Positions 18,355-27,521 of a DNA stretch of 64,000 bases are shown one piece after another; the first letter of the stretch is position 1, and each line of letters begins with the position of its first letter. This stretch comes from Halomonas halodenitrificans DSM 735. Its GTDB lineage: Bacteria; Pseudomonadota; Gammaproteobacteria; Pseudomonadales; Halomonadaceae. The notes beneath the pieces are model-generated. The model did no database searches, was not told where the DNA came from, and saw only the letters and a list, made by a program, of their open reading frames with translations. Made by a program: the position numbers and the translations under genes. The stretch is from NCBI RefSeq assembly GCF_000620045.1, contig NZ_JHVH01000013.1, positions 1 through 64,000 on the forward strand. Reading direction: 5' to 3'.

Positions 18355-20313
18355 ATGAGGCTGAGAACCGACCAGCGTACGCATATCGAAACGCTGATGA
18401 GGCTGGGGGAGTGGCGCGGTAGCGAGGTGTCACCGTGTCGCGAGGTGATTCGTCGTTCCTGGGAACGCTGCGTAGGAGAGTATCGGCTCGATCCTGCGCG
18501 GCCACGGCCGGTGCGCGTGCTGAGCCAGCAGGCGCTTCGTGAGCATCAGGATCCCGTGGATGAGCTGCTGCACATGGCGCGGGCCGGCCTTGATCAGCTC
18601 TTCACCCATGCTGCACCGCTGGGCTATGTGCTGCTGCTGACCGACCGCCAGGGGGTCACCGTGGACTTCCGCGGTGACCCCGGCAATGACCTGTCGCTTC
18701 GTCGTGCCGGGCTCTATCTCGGTGCCGACTGGGACGAGCGATTTGCCGGCACCTGCGCCGTTGGCACTTGTCTGCATGAGGGGCAGGCGATTACCTGCCA
18801 TCAAAACGAACATTTCGATGCTACACATATCGCCCTGACCTGTTCGGCCGCTCCCATCAGCGACCCCCAGGGGCGCGTCATGGCGGTGCTCGATATCTCG
18901 GCTCTGCAATCGCCTCGCTCCTTGGAGAGCCAGAACTTCGGTCTTTCGTTGGTCAGCCTGCATGCGCGCATGATTGAAGATGCCTACTTCCTGCACCGCT
19001 ATCGCGACTGCCTGGTACTGCGCTATGACTCGGCGCGCCCGTTTGTGCATCTCAACGGCCGTGGACTGATCGCCATGGAAGAGGATGGCAGTATCATCGC
19101 CGCCAATGGTAACGGGCGAGAGCTGATCGCGGCGCATTTGCGTCGCTGGCCCGCCTGGTCATCCACGTCCAGGATCAAGGCCACTCAGTTGCTTGACGCC
19201 GAGCTGGGCGATCTGCTGACCCTGTCGCGCCGAGGTGACGACCAGATTTATGCCTTCCGCATCCGAGCCAGCGATACCATCTGTTTCGCCACGCTGATCG
19301 AGCCGCCGCGGCGGCGCCTCGCCGAACAACATGTGGCGGCGTCGGCCCCGGTGCCGGCTCTGGATCAGCTGGGAGGCGATGATCCTGCCATGCGCCGACT
19401 GCTCAAACTGAGCCGACGGTTGCGCAACGAGACCGTCGGCGTACTGATTACCGGCGAGACCGGAACCGGCAAGGAGGTGCTGGCGAGGGCCCTGCATGAC
19501 AGCGGTACGCGGGGCGACGGCCCCTTCGTAGCCGTCAACTGCGCGGCCATTCCCGAATCGCTGATCGAGAGTGAGCTGTTTGGCTACCTGCCTGGCGCCT
19601 TCACTGGTGGGCGCCGTCAGGGAATGCGTGGGCTGATCCAGCAGGCCAGCAGTGGCACCTTGTTCCTGGATGAGATAGGCGATATGCCGCTTTCGCTGCA
19701 GACCCGTCTGCTGCGAGTGCTGGCGGAACGCGAAGTGATGCCGCTGGGGGCAGACAAATCGGTAGCGGTGGATATTCGCGTCATTACCGCGACTTATCAT
19801 GACATGGCACAGTTAATCGCCGAGGGCCGCTTCCGGGAGGATCTGTACTATCGGCTCAACGGTGCGCCGCTGCGACTGCCGGCCCTGCGTGACAGGGCCG
19901 ACCGCCATTTCGTGATTCGAAGCGTCTATCAGGCGCTACTCGAGGAGCGCGGTGGCGCGGTGCATCTACGCGCCGACGCCATGAGTGCGCTGCTTGCCTA
20001 TCCCTGGCCGGGCAATATTCGCCAGCTGCGCAATGCCCTGGACTTTGCGCTGGCCACGATAGAAGGGGAAGAGATCACCGTGCACGACCTACCCGAGGAA
20101 TGTCAGGGCGTGCTAGGCACGTCGCCGCGGCTGTACGACAGCGTGCACGCCGGCGCCGATGCGCCTGTCGATGATTCGACAGAGCTTCAGGAGCTACTGC
20201 AGCGCCTGAGCTGGAACATCAGCCAGGCGGCGCGTGAGCTTGGCGTGTCGCGACCGACGGTCTATCGTCGCATGCGGCGCCAGGGGCTGGTGCCTCCTAA
20301 TCGGCGCGGCTAG
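18355..20313 (+). CDS. Sigma-54-dependent transcriptional activator, AcoR type
   Basis: The 652-residue protein has an N-terminal GAF-like sensor (about 60-250), an AAA+ domain with GETGTGKE and LFLDEIGDMP, and a Fis-type C-terminal HTH (NISQAARELGVSRPTVYRR). This is the acetoin activator (AcoR) layout. The usual GAFTGA loop that touches sigma-54 reads GAFTGG here. GGAGG six bases upstream supports the ATG at 18355 over the one at 18322. It is divergent from the monooxygenase gene and probably activates it. The inducer is unknown. Confidence 0.88.
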   Translation: MRLRTDQRTHIETLMRLGEWRGSEVSPCREVIRRSWERCVGEYRLDPARPRPVRVLSQQALREHQDPVDELLHMARAGLDQLFTHAAPLGYVLLLTDRQGVTVDFRGDPGNDLSLRRAGLYLGADWDERFAGTCAVGTCLHEGQAITCHQNEHFDATHIALTCSAAPISDPQGRVMAVLDISALQSPRSLESQNFGLSLVSLHARMIEDAYFLHRYRDCLVLRYDSARPFVHLNGRGLIAMEEDGSIIAANGNGRELIAAHLRRWPAWSSTSRIKATQLLDAELGDLLTLSRRGDDQIYAFRIRASDTICFATLIEPPRRRLAEQHVAASAPVPALDQLGGDDPAMRRLLKLSRRLRNETVGVLITGETGTGKEVLARALHDSGTRGDGPFVAVNCAAIPESLIESELFGYLPGAFTGGRRQGMRGLIQQASSGTLFLDEIGDMPLSLQTRLLRVLAEREVMPLGADKSVAVDIRVITATYHDMAQLIAEGRFREDLYYRLNGAPLRLPALRDRADRHFVIRSVYQALLEERGGAVHLRADAMSALLAYPWPGNIRQLRNALDFALATIEGEEITVHDLPEECQGVLGTSPRLYDSVHAGADAPVDDSTELQELLQRLSWNISQAARELGVSRPTVYRRMRRQGLVPPNRRG

Positions 20314-20334
20314 AGCCGCGCTCGGCCTGAGATG

Positions 20335-21441
20335 CTAGCCGCGTCGTAGTGCCTGCTCCAGCGTCGCCAGCCGTCCCGGTGCCAAGGCATCCTCCACGGC
20401 GGTGATGCGCAGCACATGGCCCAGGGCGGGATCGGCGGGGCGGGCGATCAGCTTGCCCTCGTCGAGCAGCGTCTTGTGCACCTCGGCGGCCAGCTCGGCA
20501 GTTGGCAGGCGCACCCCGACGAAGTTGGTGGCGCTGGGCAGCACATCGGCGCCCAGTTCGCGCAGGTGAGTGGCCAGCCGCTCACGGCGCTTCCTTACTG
20601 CGGCCACGTGGGCAGCAACCTCGCCGGGGGCGTCCAGCACCGTCTCGGCGGCGGCCTGACTGAGTGTCGACACCGCATAGTGGATGCGTACCTTCATCAT
20701 CACCGCCAGGGTCTCCGGCTCCGCGATGGCGTAGCCGACGCGCAGCCCGGCGAGGCCATGGGCCTTGGAGAGGGTGCGCAGGCGCACCACCCCGGGTAGC
20801 ACCCGACGGCCGAACTCGCCGTCGGCGTCGTCACGAAAATCATGGTAGGCCTCGTCGAGCAGCAGCCAGCAGTCGTCCGGCAGGCGCTCGCGCAGGGCCA
20901 GCACGTCCTCGTCGCGGTGGAGATGGCCGCCGGGGTTGTCGGGGTTGGCCAGATAGACCAGCCGTGCGCGCTCCTCGTGGGCGGCTCCGGCCAGGGCCTC
21001 GAGGTCTGGCGCCAGGCGACCCGGCCCCTCGTTGTAGGGCACCTCCACCAGGCGAGCCCCCTCGCCCCGGGCGAAATAGGCGAAGGTAGGGTAAGTGCCC
21101 CGGGTGGCGACGACTGTCTCGCCGGGTGAGGTAACGGCGCGCAGCGTCAGGGCGATCAAGCTGTCGGCCCCGGCGTCCACCAGCATCGCTTCCAGCGGGA
21201 TACCCTTCTGCTCTGCCAGGCGTTGACGGATGCCCAGCGCCTCGGCATCGCCGTAGCTGTAGACGTGTTCGGCCAGGGCGTCGCCGAAGCGTTCGCGCAG
21301 GGCGCGGTGGGGCATGTCGAGCCCCTCGTTGGAGCCCAGCTGATGGGGGATCTCGCGGCCCAGGCGGCGTTCCAGCACGCGCACGCCGGGGAAGGGGTTG
21401 TGGGGACCGTCGCCGGTCAGGTGGTCGGGGAAGCGGGGCAT
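20335..21441 (-). CDS. PLP-dependent aminotransferase, histidinol-phosphate aminotransferase-like
   Basis: This 368-residue fold-type I aminotransferase has the HisC pattern: GSNEG near the N-terminus, ANPDNPGG, DEAYHDF and TLSKAHGLAGLRVGYA with the PLP lysine at about residue 226. It stands alone, not in a his operon, so it may act on another substrate such as an aromatic amino acid. GGAGG five bases before the ATG at 21441 supports that start over 21477. Its last 30 codons have a decayed copy at 14698-14790. Confidence 0.85.
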   Translation of the reverse strand: MPRFPDHLTGDGPHNPFPGVRVLERRLGREIPHQLGSNEGLDMPHRALRERFGDALAEHVYSYGDAEALGIRQRLAEQKGIPLEAMLVDAGADSLIALTLRAVTSPGETVVATRGTYPTFAYFARGEGARLVEVPYNEGPGRLAPDLEALAGAAHEERARLVYLANPDNPGGHLHRDEDVLALRERLPDDCWLLLDEAYHDFRDDADGEFGRRVLPGVVRLRTLSKAHGLAGLRVGYAIAEPETLAVMMKVRIHYAVSTLSQAAAETVLDAPGEVAAHVAAVRKRRERLATHLRELGADVLPSATNFVGVRLPTAELAAEVHKTLLDEGKLIARPADPALGHVLRITAVEDALAPGRLATLEQALRRG

Positions 21442-21515
21442 GTCGGCCTCCAGTCGTTGATGCCAGCTATTGTCCACCCTATCAGGGTTTGGCGATAAGG
21501 TGGCCCGCCGGTGGC

Positions 21516-21860
21516 CTACTCCTCGGGCATGTGGCGGGTGCGTGCCACGCCCCGGAGGCGCCGGCGCAGGGCGGCCTTGCCCATCATATGGGCGCTGACC
21601 GGGGCGGTGGCGAACAGGAAGATGGTCACCAGGGCCTCCTGAACCGAGACGCCATCCTGCTGGTGGCTGAAGAAGAGCAGCGAGCCGATCAGCGTACAGC
21701 CCACGCCCAGGGTGCTGGCCTTGGTGGGGCCGTGCAGGCGGGTGTAGAAGTCGGGCAGCTTGGCCAGTCCCCAGGAACCGATCAGCGCCACCACCGCGCC
21801 GCCCAGCAGGAAGAAGGCGATGACCAGCTGCATGAGCCAGGGCATATCGAGGCTGTTCAT
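21516..21860 (-). CDS. phaG: Mrp/Pha Na+/H+ antiporter subunit G
   Basis: This 114-residue membrane protein has three hydrophobic segments and the LPDFYTRLHGPTKASTLG stretch typical of MnhG/PhaG. It is the last gene of the antiporter operon, overlapping phaF by four bases. All subunits are needed for the hetero-oligomeric antiporter that exports Na+ and resists alkaline and salt stress. Confidence 0.93.
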   Translation of the reverse strand: MNSLDMPWLMQLVIAFFLLGGAVVALIGSWGLAKLPDFYTRLHGPTKASTLGVGCTLIGSLLFFSHQQDGVSVQEALVTIFLFATAPVSAHMMGKAALRRRLRGVARTRHMPEE

Positions 21861-22126
21861 TCGATGACGTCCCCCCGTAGCAGGTACTTGCTCATGGCCA
21901 CGGTGCCGACGAAGCCCATCAGTGCGATCAGCAGGGCCAGTTCGAACAGCACGTCGAGCCCCGTGCGGATGTCGGCCAGCACGATCAGGGCGATGCTGTT
22001 GATCATCAGGGTGTCCAGCGCCAGGATGCGGTCGACGATATCTGGGCCCGCGGCCAGGCGGTAGAGATTGAGCAGCGCGGCGATGGCGAACAGCGTCATC
22101 GCGATGGGAATTACCAGGGCAATCAT
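21857..22126 (-). CDS. phaF: Mrp/Pha Na+/H+ antiporter subunit F
   Basis: The 89-residue protein has three hydrophobic segments and the RLAAGPDIVDRILALDTL motif of MnhF/PhaF. Its start overlaps the end of phaE and its stop overlaps the start of phaG, each by four bases, so translation of the operon is tightly coupled. Confidence 0.93.
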   Translation of the reverse strand: MIALVIPIAMTLFAIAALLNLYRLAAGPDIVDRILALDTLMINSIALIVLADIRTGLDVLFELALLIALMGFVGTVAMSKYLLRGDVIE

Positions 22127-22629
22127 TGGAAGATCTCCTGCAGCGGGCGCTCGTAGCGGCGGTGTATCTCGTCGATGGTCTCGGCCTCGTTTTCCAGGTG
22201 CAGGGCGTGCACCAGCAGGGTGTTGGCCTCGGCGTCATGGTGGATCGAGACGGTGCCGGGGGTCAGCGAGATGGTGCTGGCCAGGATGGTGATGGCGAAG
22301 TCGTCATCCAGGGCCAGCGGATAGGTGAAGAAGCCGGGTTCGAGCTGCCGGGCGGGGCGCAGGATGCGCAGCGCCACCACCAGGTTGGAACGCAGGATAT
22401 CCAGCAGCAGCACCAGCACATAGCGCAGCAGCGGTAATGGCCGCCGGATCCTGGCCTGTTCGGCCCAGAAACCGTGGGTCACCAGCGGGATGGTTACGCC
22501 CAGGGTCAGTCCCAGCAGGGCGTGGGCCATACTGAAGTCGTTTACCATCAGCAGCCAGAGCAGTGCCAGGAACAGCGAAAACAGCGGGTGGGGCAGCCAG
22601 AACTGCCGGGAGCGCCACGATGGTGTCAT
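22123..22629 (-). CDS. phaE: Mrp/Pha Na+/H+ antiporter subunit E
   Basis: At 168 residues it has the usual length. Hydrophobic N-terminal segments are followed by a soluble tail with TISLTPGTVSIHHD, the conserved patch of the MnhE family. Both ends overlap neighbours by four bases. Confidence 0.93.
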   Translation of the reverse strand: MTPSWRSRQFWLPHPLFSLFLALLWLLMVNDFSMAHALLGLTLGVTIPLVTHGFWAEQARIRRPLPLLRYVLVLLLDILRSNLVVALRILRPARQLEPGFFTYPLALDDDFAITILASTISLTPGTVSIHHDAEANTLLVHALHLENEAETIDEIHRRYERPLQEIFQ

Positions 22630-24149
22630 GGAATGACCTCCTGGCCGGACGCCAGTGCCTCGGGCAGCACAGCGGCAATATAGCCGTGCGGCGCGAGCAG
22701 TTGTTCGGCGGTGAGCGCAAGGTAGTCCATCACCGGGTCGCCGAGCATGGCCAGCAAGGCGTTCAGGCCGACCATGCTGCAGACCAGTGTCAGCAGGCCG
22801 CGGCTGAGGGGGTAGGGGGTGGTGGCCGCGCCCGGTCGCCAGAACCAGCTACTGCCGGTGCGGCTGATGGCGATGATCACCAGCAGGGTCGACGCCAGCA
22901 GGATTCCCCATAGCCACAGCCCGCCTGGCTCGGTGGCGCTGGCCTGGAGGATCCATACCTTGCTGACGAAGCCGCTGAACGGCGGTAGCCCCGCCATGGC
23001 GATCCCGGCGATAAAGAACAGGCTGCCGAGCACCCCGCGGTGGCCGATGGGGCCCACCGCGGAGAAGCGGTCATAGCCTTCCTCGCGTTGGCGGCCCAGC
23101 AGGTCGGCGAGCAGGAAGAAGATGGCGGCCATCAGGGTACTGTGGATCAGGTAGAAGAGGGCGGCACCCAGGGCGGCGGGAGTGATCAGGCTGATGGTCG
23201 CGAGCAGCGTGCCCACTGAGAGGATCACCAGGTAGGCGGTGAGGGTGCGCAGGCTGTCGGAGCCCAGCACCCCGATGCCGCCCAGCGCCAGGGTCAGCAG
23301 GGCCAGTGGCCATAGCCAGTTCCAGGCGACCGCGTTGACCGGCGTCTCGCCCAGCGCGAAGACCAGCAGGAAGACTCGCAGGATGGCGTAGATCCCGACC
23401 TTGGTCATGATGGCGAAGAGCGCGGCCACCGGCGCGCTGGCCGCCGAGTAGGCTCGTGGCAGCCAGAACAGCAGCGGCAGGATCGCGGCCTTGATGCCGA
23501 ACACCACCAGCAGGATCAGGCTGGCGGCGGCCAGCAGCGGTGCGTCTTCGGCCGGCGCCGCGGCGATACGCAGCGCCAGGTCGGCCATGTTGAGGGTGCC
23601 GGCGAGGCCGTAGAGGGTGCCCAGGGCGATGAGAAACAGCGCCGAGCCCGCGAGATTGATGATCACATAGTGCAGGCCCGCGCGGCTGCGGGCGCGGCCG
23701 CCGCCGTGCAACAGCAGGGCGTAGGAGGCGATCAGCAGGATCTCGAAGAACACGAAGAGATTGAACAGGTCGCCGGTGAGGAAGGCGCCGTTGAGGCCCG
23801 CCAGCTGGAACTGGAAGAGGGCGTGGAAGTGGGCGCCGCGCCGGTCGGTGCCGCCGCTGGCGTAGAGCAGGCAGCAGAGCCCCAGCACCGCGGTGAGGCT
23901 CAGCATGATGGCGGCGAGGCGGTCGAGGACCAGCACGATGCCGAACGGTGCCGGCCAGTCACCGGCCTGATAGATCAGATAGTCGCCGGCGCCGGCCGCC
24001 GTGACGGCCCAGATTCCCAGCAGCACCAGCCAGGCGGTGCTGGCAAATCCCAGCAGCCGCTGCAGGGCGAAGGGCGCCCGGTAGAACAGCAGCTGGCCCG
24101 CGCCGGTGAGCAGCGGCAGCAAGATGGGGAGGATCAGAACGTGGTTCAT
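22626..24149 (-). CDS. phaD: Mrp/Pha Na+/H+ antiporter subunit D
   Basis: This 507-residue protein resembles the NuoL/M/N family of complex I and has about fourteen hydrophobic segments. GDLFNLFVFFEILLIASYAL and LPLLFWLPRAYSAASAPVAA carry the conserved Glu and Pro positions of the proton-channel helices. PhaD and PhaA are the likely ion-translocating subunits. Confidence 0.94.
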   Translation of the reverse strand: MNHVLILPILLPLLTGAGQLLFYRAPFALQRLLGFASTAWLVLLGIWAVTAAGAGDYLIYQAGDWPAPFGIVLVLDRLAAIMLSLTAVLGLCCLLYASGGTDRRGAHFHALFQFQLAGLNGAFLTGDLFNLFVFFEILLIASYALLLHGGGRARSRAGLHYVIINLAGSALFLIALGTLYGLAGTLNMADLALRIAAAPAEDAPLLAAASLILLVVFGIKAAILPLLFWLPRAYSAASAPVAALFAIMTKVGIYAILRVFLLVFALGETPVNAVAWNWLWPLALLTLALGGIGVLGSDSLRTLTAYLVILSVGTLLATISLITPAALGAALFYLIHSTLMAAIFFLLADLLGRQREEGYDRFSAVGPIGHRGVLGSLFFIAGIAMAGLPPFSGFVSKVWILQASATEPGGLWLWGILLASTLLVIIAISRTGSSWFWRPGAATTPYPLSRGLLTLVCSMVGLNALLAMLGDPVMDYLALTAEQLLAPHGYIAAVLPEALASGQEVIP

Positions 24150-24484
24150 GTGCGGTCCTCGTCGGGGTTCTCGCCGTCGACGTGGTCGTTACGCAGTTCC
24201 ACGGCGGCCTTGAGGGCCAACACGACCACGAAGGCGGTCATGGCGAAGCCGATGACGATGGCGGTAAGCACCAGGGCCTGGGGCAGCGGGTCGGCGGAGT
24301 GCTCGGCGAGGCCGACGATGGCCGGTGCGCCTGTCACCAGGCGTCCCGAGGCGAACAGGTAGAGATTGACGGCATGGGAGAACAGCGTCAGCCCCAGGAT
24401 GACCGTGAACGTGCGGGCGCGCAGCAGCAGGTAGACCCCGCAGGTGGTGAGTATGCCCAGGGTGATGGCGTAGAGGAGTTCCAT
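24146..24484 (-). CDS. phaC: Mrp/Pha Na+/H+ antiporter subunit C
   Basis: The 112-residue protein has three hydrophobic segments and resembles NuoK. DPLPQALVLTAIVIGFAMTA is the conserved stretch. It overlaps phaAB by one base (TGATG) and phaD by four. Confidence 0.93.
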   Translation of the reverse strand: MELLYAITLGILTTCGVYLLLRARTFTVILGLTLFSHAVNLYLFASGRLVTGAPAIVGLAEHSADPLPQALVLTAIVIGFAMTAFVVVLALKAAVELRNDHVDGENPDEDRT

Positions 24485-27279
24485 CAGCCGATCTCCTTGC
24501 CGGGGCCGGTCACCGTCATCAGCTTGCCGAGGTTGGCCAGTATCAGCAGCGTGGCGCCGACCACGTTGGCGTAGACGCCCAGGTCGAAGAGCATGGCGGT
24601 GGCCAACGCGATGTCGCCGATCAGCGGCAGATGCAGGTGGCCATGGGCCGAGGTGAGGAAGGGAAAGCCGAACAGCCAGCTGCCCAGGCCGGTGACGGCG
24701 GCGATCAGTATTCCGGCACCGATCAGCGGCCGGAAGGCGGTCCGCATGCGGGCCTGGGCCCAGACCAGCCCGCCGGCCATGTACTGCAGGGTCAGCGCCA
24801 CCGCGGTGATCAGCCCGGCGATAAAGCCGCCGCCGGGCTGGTTGTGGCCACGCAGGAAGATATAGGCCGAGACCAGCAGGGCGATGGGCAGCACCAGTCG
24901 GGCCACGCTGCCGAGCATGATCGGATGCGGTTCGGCCACCCAGTGGGCGGGGTTGGTTTCGACCACCCGCTCCTTGAGGTGCAGGTCACGGGTAAAGGCG
25001 AATACCGCCACGGCGGCGATGCCCAGCACGGTGATCTCGCCCAGGGTATCGAAGCCGCGGAAGTCCACCAGGATGACATTGACCACGTTGCTGCCGCCGC
25101 CGCCCGGCATGCTATTGGCCATGAAGAAGTCGGAGATCGTCTGTTGGGGGCGGGTGAGGATGGCGAAGCTGAAGGCGGCGACGCCGAGGCCCACCAGGCC
25201 GGCGATGGTCAGATCGCGGCCCATGCGCAGTCGGGTCGAGCCGCGCGGTGAGGTCTGGGGGAGAAAGGAGAGGGCCAGCATCATGATCACCACCGCCATG
25301 ACCTCCACCATCAGTTGGGTGAGGGCCAGGTCCGGTGCCGAGAAGCGGGCGAAGGTCACGGTGACGACCAGGCCGGTGACGCCGAGCAGCAGCAGCGCCG
25401 GAAGGCGATGATGGTGATAGACCACCACGCCGATCGCCGCCAGGCAAAGCAGGATGGCGGCCAGCAGGGTCAGCGGGTCGAGCGGGGTGAGCGCCACGCC
25501 GCCGTCCCAGCGGGGCACATCGTGCAGCTGCAGGCCGACCAGCACCACCAGGGTGGCCATGATGAAGGCCAGGTAGCGTTGGAGTGAACCATTCTCCAGC
25601 TGGAAGACCCGCTGTTGAGCCAGAGTCGTCGCGCGGCGCATGAGCCAGTCGAATATCTCCTTGGCATCCACCGCCGGCAGGCGGGCATGCAGACGAAACA
25701 GCGGGGTTCGCAGGTGATAGAAGAGTGCGCCCCCGGCCAGGGCGAACAGGCTCATCAGCAGGGTGACGCCGGTGCCCAGCGCGGCGAAGTCGTAGGGGGC
25801 GACGGCCGCCTGACGGGCGGCGGCGAAGGCGGGCTGGACCAGCGCCGTATAGGCCCGCTCGGGGGCGAGCCCCAGCAGCAGCGTGGCCAGCGACAGCAGC
25901 GCGATGGGGGCCAGGGCCAGCCGGCGCGGGGCGCGGGGCGGCCAGACAGGCAGGTCGATGGGTCGGCCATTGAAGAAGACGTTATGGAAGATCCGGATCG
26001 AGTAGGCCACCGAGAAGAGCGCGGCCAGGGCCACCCAGGCGGGAATGATCACCGCCGCCCAGTCCGGCGTTGCGAGCAGCAGGCTTTCATTGAACAGCAT
26101 CTTCTTGCTGATGTAGCCACTCATGAGCGGCAGGCCCGCCATGGCGGCGGCCGAGATGCTCGACAGCACCATCAGCGCCGGCATGAAGCGCCACATGCCG
26201 TTGATGTTGCGCATGTCGCGGGTGCCGGTGGCGTGCTCCACGTAGCCCGCCATCATGAACAGCGGCGCCTTGAAAAGCGCATGACACACCAGGTGGAAGA
26301 GGGCCGCGGCCAGCGCCATGGGGGTGCCCAGCCCCAGCAGCAGCATGATCAACCCCAGGTGAGAGACCGTGGAATAGGCCAGAAGCCCCTTCATGTCGTG
26401 CATGAACATGGCCACGAAGGCGCCCACCATCAGCGTCAGCATGCCGGTCAGGGTGACCAGGTGGAACCAGAGCGCGGTGTCGGCCAGTGCCGGGTGCAGC
26501 CGGGCGAGGAGGAAGAGCCCCGCCTTGACCATGGTGGCGCTGTGCAGATAGGCGGATACCGGGGTCGGAGCGGTCATGGCATGGGGCAGCCAGAGGTGGA
26601 AGGGGAACTGGGCCGACTTGGTGAAGGCGCCGAGCAGAATCAGGTTGAGCATCAGGCCGTAGCGTTCATTGCCGCGAATGCGCTCGCCGGCCTCGAGCAC
26701 CACGGAAAGCTCATAGCCGCCGGCGGCCTGCCCCAGCATCACGATGCCCGCGAGCAGTGCCAGGCCGCCGCCACCGGTAATCACCAGGGACATGCGGGCG
26801 CCGAGCCGGGCCGCGTGGTCGTGGGTGTGGTAGCCGATCAGCAGGAAGGAGACGAGGCTGGTCAGCTCCCAGAACACCAGCATGAACAACAGGTTCTCGC
26901 TAAGCACGATGCCCAGCATGGCCGCCATGAACAGCTGGATCAGGGTGAAGAAGCGTGCCGAGGTGGTGCTGCCGGCGAAGTAGTAGCGCGCGTAGAGCAG
27001 GATCAAGCCGCCGATGCCGGTGATCAGCAGGGCGAACAGCAGCCCCAGGCCGTCGAGGCGAAAGCCCACGGCCAGACCCAGGGACGGCAGCCAGGCGAGC
27101 GTCTGGACCACGGCGTCACCGCCCCGCATCACATGGGGGAGCCAGCTAAGCAGCAGCAACAGGCAGAAGAGGGTGGGCAGGGCGGAGACCGAGGCCAGCA
27201 GGCGTGAGGATCGCCCCTGCAGCAGGGCGGGCAGGCAGGCGCCCGTGAGCGGCAGCAGGATGATCAGCACAAGCGGCAT
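24484..27279 (-). CDS. phaAB: Mrp/Pha Na+/H+ antiporter fused subunit A/B
   Basis: The 931-residue protein joins the NuoL-like A subunit (about 1-780, with ENLLFMLVFWELTSLVSFLL and LWLPHAMTAPTPVSAYLHSA) to a B-type C-terminal part (about 790-925, with LRGHNQPGGGFIAGL). The A-B fusion marks group 2 Mrp systems such as Rhizobium Pha. It is the first gene of the six-gene operon, with a GGAGG site before the ATG. A 242-base gap to the divergent TRAP operon holds both promoters; no clear operator was seen there. Confidence 0.95.
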   Translation of the reverse strand: MPLVLIILLPLTGACLPALLQGRSSRLLASVSALPTLFCLLLLLSWLPHVMRGGDAVVQTLAWLPSLGLAVGFRLDGLGLLFALLITGIGGLILLYARYYFAGSTTSARFFTLIQLFMAAMLGIVLSENLLFMLVFWELTSLVSFLLIGYHTHDHAARLGARMSLVITGGGGLALLAGIVMLGQAAGGYELSVVLEAGERIRGNERYGLMLNLILLGAFTKSAQFPFHLWLPHAMTAPTPVSAYLHSATMVKAGLFLLARLHPALADTALWFHLVTLTGMLTLMVGAFVAMFMHDMKGLLAYSTVSHLGLIMLLLGLGTPMALAAALFHLVCHALFKAPLFMMAGYVEHATGTRDMRNINGMWRFMPALMVLSSISAAAMAGLPLMSGYISKKMLFNESLLLATPDWAAVIIPAWVALAALFSVAYSIRIFHNVFFNGRPIDLPVWPPRAPRRLALAPIALLSLATLLLGLAPERAYTALVQPAFAAARQAAVAPYDFAALGTGVTLLMSLFALAGGALFYHLRTPLFRLHARLPAVDAKEIFDWLMRRATTLAQQRVFQLENGSLQRYLAFIMATLVVLVGLQLHDVPRWDGGVALTPLDPLTLLAAILLCLAAIGVVVYHHHRLPALLLLGVTGLVVTVTFARFSAPDLALTQLMVEVMAVVIMMLALSFLPQTSPRGSTRLRMGRDLTIAGLVGLGVAAFSFAILTRPQQTISDFFMANSMPGGGGSNVVNVILVDFRGFDTLGEITVLGIAAVAVFAFTRDLHLKERVVETNPAHWVAEPHPIMLGSVARLVLPIALLVSAYIFLRGHNQPGGGFIAGLITAVALTLQYMAGGLVWAQARMRTAFRPLIGAGILIAAVTGLGSWLFGFPFLTSAHGHLHLPLIGDIALATAMLFDLGVYANVVGATLLILANLGKLMTVTGPGKEIG

Positions 27280-27521
27280 AGGCGACGCCTCCCTGTCCGA
27301 CGATGGACCTTAGTCACACTATAGAGGGCGCCGAGCAGTGGGCAGGCGGCGACTTCAACGCTGTCGCGGCGGCGGGGTCGGTATCACGCCCCGGGGCGTT
27401 GAAAGGTGAAGTCTCCCCGGGCGAGCAGTATCGAGATGGGCGTTCTAGGATAGTGAGCAGGCAAGCGTCTCAGGCGCTGCCGTTGCCCCATCCGATAATG
27501 ACAAGACCGAGAGGCAAGCCC

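Noticed and set aside
15039-20313. A full acetoin catabolism cluster
   Set aside because: Only an AcoR-like activator and a BDH-like enzyme are present. There are no acoABC-type dehydrogenase genes, and the main target is a monooxygenase.
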